This document shows, piece after piece, positions 25,298 to 30,014 of a DNA stretch of 30,014 nucleotides. This DNA comes from JBBIRT01 sp037441725. Lineage in GTDB: Bacteria; Desulfobacterota; BSN033; UBA1163. The notes beneath the pieces are model-generated. The model did not search any database, was not told the origin of the DNA, and saw nothing but the letters and a program-made list of their open reading frames with translations. Numbering within the stretch: position 1 is the stretch's first letter; every line of letters starts with the position of its first letter. The position numbers were made by a program, and so were the translations under genes. The stretch lies in NCBI GenBank assembly GCA_037441725.1, contig JBBIRT010000021.1, positions 1 to 30,014 on the forward strand, in the 5' to 3' direction.

Positions 25298-26251
25298 ATG
25301 TTACCCAATGATGTAAAACGCATGAGTGATAAAGAAATACTGGATGAACTTCAGGCAATTGGGGTCATGACCACTCTTGAAGAATTCAAGGAGGCTGCCT
25401 TAAAAGCAGGATCACCCTCAAGGTTATCTGATGAGTGGGCTTCCCTTTACAAAATAAAGGGGAGAGCAGAGGATTTTTTATATGAATCTTTCTTTGAATT
25501 ATGGAAAAGAAACCTCAGTGGTGTGAAATGTTCTGAGGTGGTCCAAGACTATATTTGCGATGTTATTTCCTATTATGAAGATATTAATACCCATAATAAG
25601 GATATATTTCTGAAAATTTATAACGGAATAGAAAAATTCTATCATTTTTGTCTCAAAGAAGATGGAAACCACGACCTTGAATTCTACAACGAGGTCAAGG
25701 AAGATGCTTATTACGATATTGAAGGGTTTTTGCTTCAAATGCCCTATGAATTCGCCCGATACGGCCTCATCAATGAGGCGATAAACATTGGGAGATGGTT
25801 TGCAGAGATTTCGAGACAGCCAGAGAATTTTTATCGAGATATGGGATGTATTCTGGCTGAGGCTGGAAAAAGGGAGGAAGCGATCAAACAGGTAGAAGAG
25901 AATCTGAAAAGATTTCCCAATGATGTCTGGGTAATGATTAATGCAGGAGATGCTTATTATAGCCTTGGGGATAAAAAGGCGGAGGAATTTTTCTTAAGAG
26001 GCTATGAGATGGCTGGAGATAATAAGTATGACAAGGCAAGAGCCCTTGAGCGGTTAATTGATTTCTACAGATGGCAGGGAATGGAGGAGAAGGTAAGGGC
26101 ATCTGAAGAGGAATATCGCAGATTAACTGTCCCTCGTCCTCCAAAAACTGGACAGGTAGTAAAGTCCAAGAAAATTGGTAGAAACGATCCGTGCCCCTGT
26201 GGAAGTGGGAAGAAGTACAAGAAATGCTGTCTAAACAAAGAGGTCTCATAG
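25298..26251 (+). CDS. TPR-like protein with C-terminal SEC-C zinc motif
   Basis: About 317 residues from the ATG behind GGGAGGAG; a GTG at 25280 would add six. The N-terminal part is acidic, helical and unrecognised. Residues about 170-270 look like two or three TPR-type helix pairs (MGCILAEAGKREEAIKQVEE, then PNDVWVMINAGDAYYSLGDK). The end is a SEC-C motif (GRNDPCPCGSGKKYKKCC), a zinc-binding tail first described in SecA and now seen in many stand-alone proteins. No catalytic motif is visible and the function is unknown. It lies between the broken hsdR and the NYN gene on the same strand, with gaps of 61 and 82 bases, so shared transcription is possible but not shown. Confidence 0.8.
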   Translation: MLPNDVKRMSDKEILDELQAIGVMTTLEEFKEAALKAGSPSRLSDEWASLYKIKGRAEDFLYESFFELWKRNLSGVKCSEVVQDYICDVISYYEDINTHNKDIFLKIYNGIEKFYHFCLKEDGNHDLEFYNEVKEDAYYDIEGFLLQMPYEFARYGLINEAINIGRWFAEISRQPENFYRDMGCILAEAGKREEAIKQVEENLKRFPNDVWVMINAGDAYYSLGDKKAEEFFLRGYEMAGDNKYDKARALERLIDFYRWQGMEEKVRASEEEYRRLTVPRPPKTGQVVKSKKIGRNDPCPCGSGKKYKKCCLNKEVS

Positions 26252-26333
26252 AACAAAGAATCTTTCAAGATGCGCGTTGCCCATAGGGGTTTCGATGTAT
26301 TATGATTTCTAAAGGAGAAGAAAGGAATAGAAT

Positions 26334-27257
26334 ATGCCTGACGGGGAACATACCTTGGCAGTTTTTATTGATTTTGAGAACCTGGCCCTCGGTTTTAAGG
26401 GTAAAAAAGATAAGCGGTTCGATATCCAGAAGGTCTTAGAACGTCTGGTGGAAAAAGGAAAGATCATCGTGAAGAAGGCCTATGCGGATTGGGCTGATTA
26501 TGCAGATTATAAAAGGCCCCTTCATGAGGCAGCCATCGAACTGATCGAAATACCCAAGCGTTCGATTACAGGAAAGAATTCTGCAGACATCCGACTTTGC
26601 GTGGATGCCCTTGATCTCTGTTATTCCAAAGAGCATATTGATACCTTTGTGATCGTTTCAGGGGATAGTGATTTTTCTCCCTTGGTCTCTAAATTGAAAG
26701 AGAATGGCAAGCGGGTGATCGGTCTCGGGATGAAGGAATCGAGTTCCAATCTCTTAATCGATAACTGTGATGAATTCATTTACTATGAAGACTTGGAGCG
26801 TCCCTTAGGCATCCCCCCGAAGATCGAACAGGACTTACCTGAAAAGAAGAAAGAAGCCTTTCAACTCCTCGTAGATTCGGTTGTGGCTCTTGTCCGTGAG
26901 AATAAGGAGGTACTCTGGTCCTCCATGGTAAAAGAGACGATGAAGAGAAAGAAACCCTCTTTCAATGAATCCTACCATGGTTATCGGACATTTAGCGACC
27001 TTCTTGAAGATGCAGAAAAGCGAGGGATCATCCGGTTGAGAACAGATGCCCGAAGTGGAACCTATGTGATTGTTGGTTTTGGCAAAGAAGAGAAGAAGAC
27101 CGAGGCAGAGAAAGGAAATGGATCAAGAGAAAACAACCTGAGAAAGACTACGAAATCTCATTGGCGATCTCGACAGAGAAGGCCCAGGCCGTCTTTACCT
27201 ACAACCGACCCTTCTGAGGCTGCTTCTCACGCCTTAAAATCGGAATCGGTTGAGTAG
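26334..27257 (+). CDS. NYN-domain nuclease with OST-HTH/LOTUS domain
   Basis: A 307-residue soluble protein with a strong ribosome site (AAAGGAGAAG). Residues 7-155 are a NYN (PIN-like, LabA/DUF88) ribonuclease domain: D13 in VFIDFEN, D85 in KNSADIRLCVDALDL, and D111/D113 in IVSGDSDFSPLV are the expected metal-binding acids. Residues about 173-250 form an OST-HTH/LOTUS RNA-binding domain (YRTFSDLLEDAEKRGIIRLR). The tail (about 255-307) is basic and low-complexity. NYN-LOTUS proteins are thought to act on RNA; the target is unknown. A diverged, broken copy of the first 139 bp lies at 18984. Its 3' end overlaps that of the convergent oppD gene by 31 bp. Confidence 0.9.
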   Translation: MPDGEHTLAVFIDFENLALGFKGKKDKRFDIQKVLERLVEKGKIIVKKAYADWADYADYKRPLHEAAIELIEIPKRSITGKNSADIRLCVDALDLCYSKEHIDTFVIVSGDSDFSPLVSKLKENGKRVIGLGMKESSSNLLIDNCDEFIYYEDLERPLGIPPKIEQDLPEKKKEAFQLLVDSVVALVRENKEVLWSSMVKETMKRKKPSFNESYHGYRTFSDLLEDAEKRGIIRLRTDARSGTYVIVGFGKEEKKTEAEKGNGSRENNLRKTTKSHWRSRQRRPRPSLPTTDPSEAASHALKSESVE

Positions 27258-28262
27258 CTCCCCCCGTTCTCCTTCCCAACCTCCTGCCATCGAATGCAGC
27301 GGCTGAAGTGATCCCCGTTGACCTGAAAGAGAGGAGGTTCTTCCTTCTTGCAATCTTCAATCATGAAATTGCATCTCGGATGGAATTTACATCCAAAAGG
27401 CAGATCCATAGGATCAGGGACCTGACCGGGAATGGCATTGAGCCTTTCTTTTTTTTCTGTCAATTGGGGGATGGAATTCATTAATCCTCTTGTATAAGGA
27501 TTGCGATTCTGATTAAAGATGGCTTCAATCGGACCGTATTCAAAGATCCTTCCAGCATACATCACGGCCACCCGATCCGCAATCTCTGCGATGACCCCAA
27601 GGTCATGAGTGATCAACAGGACCGCCATTCCCATTTCTCTCTGTATCTCTTTCAATAAGTGCAGCACCTGGGCCTGAATCGTGACATCCAAAGCTGTAGT
27701 AGGCTCATCGGCAATGAGAAGCTTGGGTTGGCAGGAGAGGGCCATGGCGATCATTGCCCTCTGTCTCATTCCCCCACTCAATTGATGAGGATAGGAATCA
27801 ATCCTNNNNNNNNNNGGGAATCATCACCCGATCAAGCATCTCGATGGCCCTCTTTCTTGCCTCTTTCTTATCCAATCCCTGATGGAGCATGATGGCCTCC
27901 ATAATCTGGTCACCAATCGTAAACACTGGATTGAGAGAGGTCATGGGTTCTTGGAAAACCATTGAGATATCATTCCCCCTTACCTTTTCCATCTCTTTCT
28001 CATTTAGATTCAATAAATTTTTTCCATTGAAAAAGATTTCTCCATTCACAATTCGACCAGGAGGGATCGGAATCAGTTTTAACAGGGAGAGACCGGTGAC
28101 ACTCTTTCCACACCCAGATTCACCAACCAGGCCCATGATTTCTCCAGGAAAGATTTCAAAGCTTACATTTTCAACGGCTCGAATGACTCCATCTTCGGTG
28201 ACGAAATGAATGGAGAGGGAGCGAACTTCAAGCAAGGGTTTTTTCTTTAAAATTTGGTTCAT
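27227..28262 (-). CDS. oppD: Di/oligopeptide ABC ATPase OppD/DppD
   Basis: The start at 28262 (MNQILKKKPLLEVRSL) has an AAGGGA ribosome site; a TTG nine codons upstream is less likely. Walker A is GESGCGKS (47-54) and the Q-loop MVFQEPMTSLNPV. Ten N (27806-27815) fall between VMIP and RIDSYPHQ. Frames on the two sides differ with ten, but would join with nine or twelve bases, so this is an assembly gap and not a real break. After it come signature LSGGMRQRAMIAMAL, Walker B LLIADEPTTALD and the switch H-loop LITHDLG. The C-terminal oligopeptide-transporter region has the Cys motif CKFHPRCNFMIEDC, which in some members binds an iron-sulfur cluster. It follows oppC by 85 bases. No OppF is in the window. 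Confidence 0.9.
27806..27815. other. Assembly gap (10 N) inside oppD
   Basis: Placeholder bases; conserved sequence on both sides suggests 9 or 12 missing bases in truth. Confidence 0.95.
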
Positions 28263-28347
28263 TGAGATTAATCCCTTAAAAAAGTTCAAGGTAACGGCAA
28301 TGGTGATGAACCCATCTTCGTTTAGAGTCTAAGGGTTATGTCAATCT

Positions 28348-29199
28348 TTATCTCCTTCCCCTCAGCCTTGGATCGAGGGCATCTCGCAATCCTTCCCCCA
28401 AGAGATTGAAAGAGAGGACCGTAAGGAGTATGGCTAAACCTGGAAAGACCGTCAGCCACCAGGCATCAAAGATATAGGTCCTTCCCTCGGTAAGAATATT
28501 TCCCCAGCTTGGGGCAGGGGGTTGAACGCCAAATCCAAGGAAACTTAAACCTGCCTCAACAAGAATAGCCGTGGCCACATCCAGGGTGGCCGTAACAAAG
28601 ACTGGAGCCAAGGCATTGGGGAGGATGTGTCGAAAGATGATCCTGTGGTCTTTGACTCCAAGTGCTTTGGCTGCTTGAGTAAAATCTCTTTCTCGTAAGG
28701 AGAGAAATTCAGCTCTTACAAATCGAGAGGTCCCCATCCAAGAGGTGATGCCGATGACCACCATGACCTTAAAAAGACTGGGACCTAACAGGGCAACCAC
28801 AGTTAGAATGAGAAAGAAGGAAGGGAAGCAGATCATGATATCCACAAACCGCATTAGCAAAGAGTCTACCCACCCTCCATAATAACCCGCTAAAGCTCCT
28901 ATTAGGATTCCAATAATAATAGAGATGGCCACAGCCACAAATCCCACCGACAGGGAGATCCTGGACCCATAGAGCATTCGGCTAAAGACATCCCGGCCCA
29001 GATTATCTGTTCCCAGATAATACTGGTAAGAAGGGGGTTTCAATTTTTGAGAGACCTCAGTCTTTCCTGGATCATGGGGGGCGATCAAAGGGGCAAGCCC
29101 TGCGATGAAGAAGGTGATCAAAATGATCACTAACCCCCCTACTGCCAGTCTATTTTTTTTAAAGTATCGCCAAAAGGTCTTTTGGGGTAGATCTCTCAT
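28348..29199 (-). CDS. oppC: Di/oligopeptide ABC permease OppC/DppC
   Basis: A 283-residue inner-membrane permease. The first helix (AVGGLVIILITFFIAGLAPL) is followed by IAPHDPGK and HxLGTDNLGRDVFSRMLYGS-type sequence (here YYLGTDNLGRDVFSRMLYGS), the OppC/DppC N-terminal signature. The EAA loop reads AKALGVKDHRIIFRHILPNA and contacts the ATPase. About six helices in all. It starts three bases after the oppB stop, so these two are co-translated or tightly coupled. Substrate (di- or oligopeptide, or nickel) not decidable. Confidence 0.92.
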   Translation of the reverse strand: MRDLPQKTFWRYFKKNRLAVGGLVIILITFFIAGLAPLIAPHDPGKTEVSQKLKPPSYQYYLGTDNLGRDVFSRMLYGSRISLSVGFVAVAISIIIGILIGALAGYYGGWVDSLLMRFVDIMICFPSFFLILTVVALLGPSLFKVMVVIGITSWMGTSRFVRAEFLSLRERDFTQAAKALGVKDHRIIFRHILPNALAPVFVTATLDVATAILVEAGLSFLGFGVQPPAPSWGNILTEGRTYIFDAWWLTVFPGLAILLTVLSFNLLGEGLRDALDPRLRGRR

Positions 29200-29202
29200 T
29201 GG

Positions 29203-30014
29203 TTATTGGTATCGAATCCTTGGGTCTGCAATCCCATAGAGGATATCAGCAATAAAATTTCCAAGGAGGACGAGAACAGCTGAAATAGTTAAAATGGTCA
29301 TCACCACAGGATAGTCACGGGCAAGGGCGGCTTGATAAAGTAACCGACCAATCCCTGGCCAGGCAAAGACGGTCTCAATGATGATCGATCCTCCAATCAA
29401 TCCAGGGATGAGAAATCCAAAGATGGTGATGATTGGAAGGAGGGCATTCCGAAGGGCATGTTTATAATAGACGACCTCTTCAGAGAGCCCTTTTGCTTTT
29501 GCCGTGCGGACGTAATCCTGACGAATGACCTCAAGCATACTGGAACGTGTGTATCGAGAAAGTCCCGCAATTCCGTGAATGGCCATGATGATAGACGGAA
29601 GCATCAAATGCCAAAAACGGTCAAGGATAATCTCTGTGGTGGTAAAGTCTTCTGTTACAAAGGACCTCATCCCAAGGACGGGATAGCCAAAGAGTTTAAC
29701 CGTGGCAAGGATGAGGAGATAGGCGATCCAGAAGGTTGGGGTAGAAATTCCGAGATAGGCCCCAAAGGTTCCTAAATGATCCAAAAGGGTATATTGCCTT
29801 CGGGCTGAAAAAACCCCGAGAGGGATGGCCAGTGAAAAGATGATGAGGGTGGCCACTAAATTTAGTAGTAAGGTATTTCCGATCCGTTCACCAATCTTTT
29901 TTAACACAGGCCTTCCATCCTTGAAGGAATAGAGACGGCCAGAGAAGAGCTTTTTAATCCAGAGAAAATATTGTTGATAGATGGGTTTATCGAGATCGTA
30001 ATTTTTCTCCATCT
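29203..30014 (-). CDS. oppB: Di/oligopeptide ABC permease OppB/DppB, partial
   Basis: The frame runs to the window edge. The visible part begins after the first helix and periplasmic loop of a normal OppB (LDKPIYQQYFLWIKKLFSGR, then RPVLKKIGERIGNTLLLNL), so about 60-70 N-terminal residues lie outside; the Met near 30012 is internal. Permease landmarks are RYTRSSMLEVIRQDYVRTAK, AKGLSEEVVYYKHALRNALL (the EAA loop) and VFAWPGIGRLLYQAALARDYP. Five to six helices are seen. First gene visible of the opp operon (oppB-oppC-oppD); a binding protein may lie upstream beyond 30014. Confidence 0.92.
   Translation of the reverse strand, partial: MEKNYDLDKPIYQQYFLWIKKLFSGRLYSFKDGRPVLKKIGERIGNTLLLNLVATLIIFSLAIPLGVFSARRQYTLLDHLGTFGAYLGISTPTFWIAYLLILATVKLFGYPVLGMRSFVTEDFTTTEIILDRFWHLMLPSIIMAIHGIAGLSRYTRSSMLEVIRQDYVRTAKAKGLSEEVVYYKHALRNALLPIITIFGFLIPGLIGGSIIIETVFAWPGIGRLLYQAALARDYPVVMTILTISAVLVLLGNFIADILYGIADPRIRYQ

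Noticed and set aside
1..30014. CRISPR arrays or complete tRNA/rRNA genes
   Set aside because: No regularly spaced repeats and no complete cloverleaf or rRNA stretch were seen by eye.

Overview
The window looks like a chromosomal piece of an anaerobic, Gram-negative-type bacterium, probably assembled from a metagenome: it has two runs of N, at 22553-22588 and 27806-27815. A TonB protein implies an outer membrane. The moderate-GC, AT-leaning liv, btu and opp operons would fit a Desulfobacterota-like genome, but that is an inference from gene style and no marker gene is present.

Positions 1-4480 are a graveyard. They hold a multiply frameshifted transposase (1-1040, +), a C45-type Ntn-hydrolase pseudogene with two in-frame TAA codons and one frameshift (1076-2717, -), an IS1182-type remnant (3176-3859, -) and an internally deleted IS110 remnant (3885-4371, -). 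Positions 4484-8195 form a visibly more GC-rich block flanked on both sides by attC-like imperfect inverted repeats. It carries a broken SLC13 permease, a CstB-like persulfide dioxygenase-rhodanese and two YeeE/YedE half-transporters, so it reads as a laterally acquired sulfane-sulfur module.

Positions 8631-13511 (-) are a complete branched-chain amino acid type ABC operon in the order livM, livH, binding protein, livG, livF. Upstream lie a 133-bp MITE-like element (13649-13781), a promoter, a cobalamin riboswitch and an intrinsic terminator. These lead into a tightly overlapped + strand operon, tonB-btuF-btuC-btuD-ilvA (14099-18842), which links B12 uptake to threonine deamination.

Positions 18984-25236 are a damaged type I restriction-modification locus. 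A duplicated 5' end of a NYN-nuclease gene is joined in frame to the 3' end of hsdM, followed by an intact DUF1016/YhcG nuclease-like gene, a half-length hsdS, a REP-associated transposase (RAYT) and hsdR. HsdR has a DEAN instead of a DEAH box, an N gap and a premature TAA. A TPR/SEC-C gene and the intact NYN-OST-HTH gene follow. The window ends in an oppD-oppC-oppB dipeptide/oligopeptide ABC operon on the - strand, with oppB running off the end.

The most notable points are the attC-bounded sulfur module, the identical REP palindrome at the end of hsdS and inside the RAYT coding sequence, the NYN/hsdM chimera, the MITE beside the riboswitch promoter, and ilvA inside a B12-riboswitch operon.
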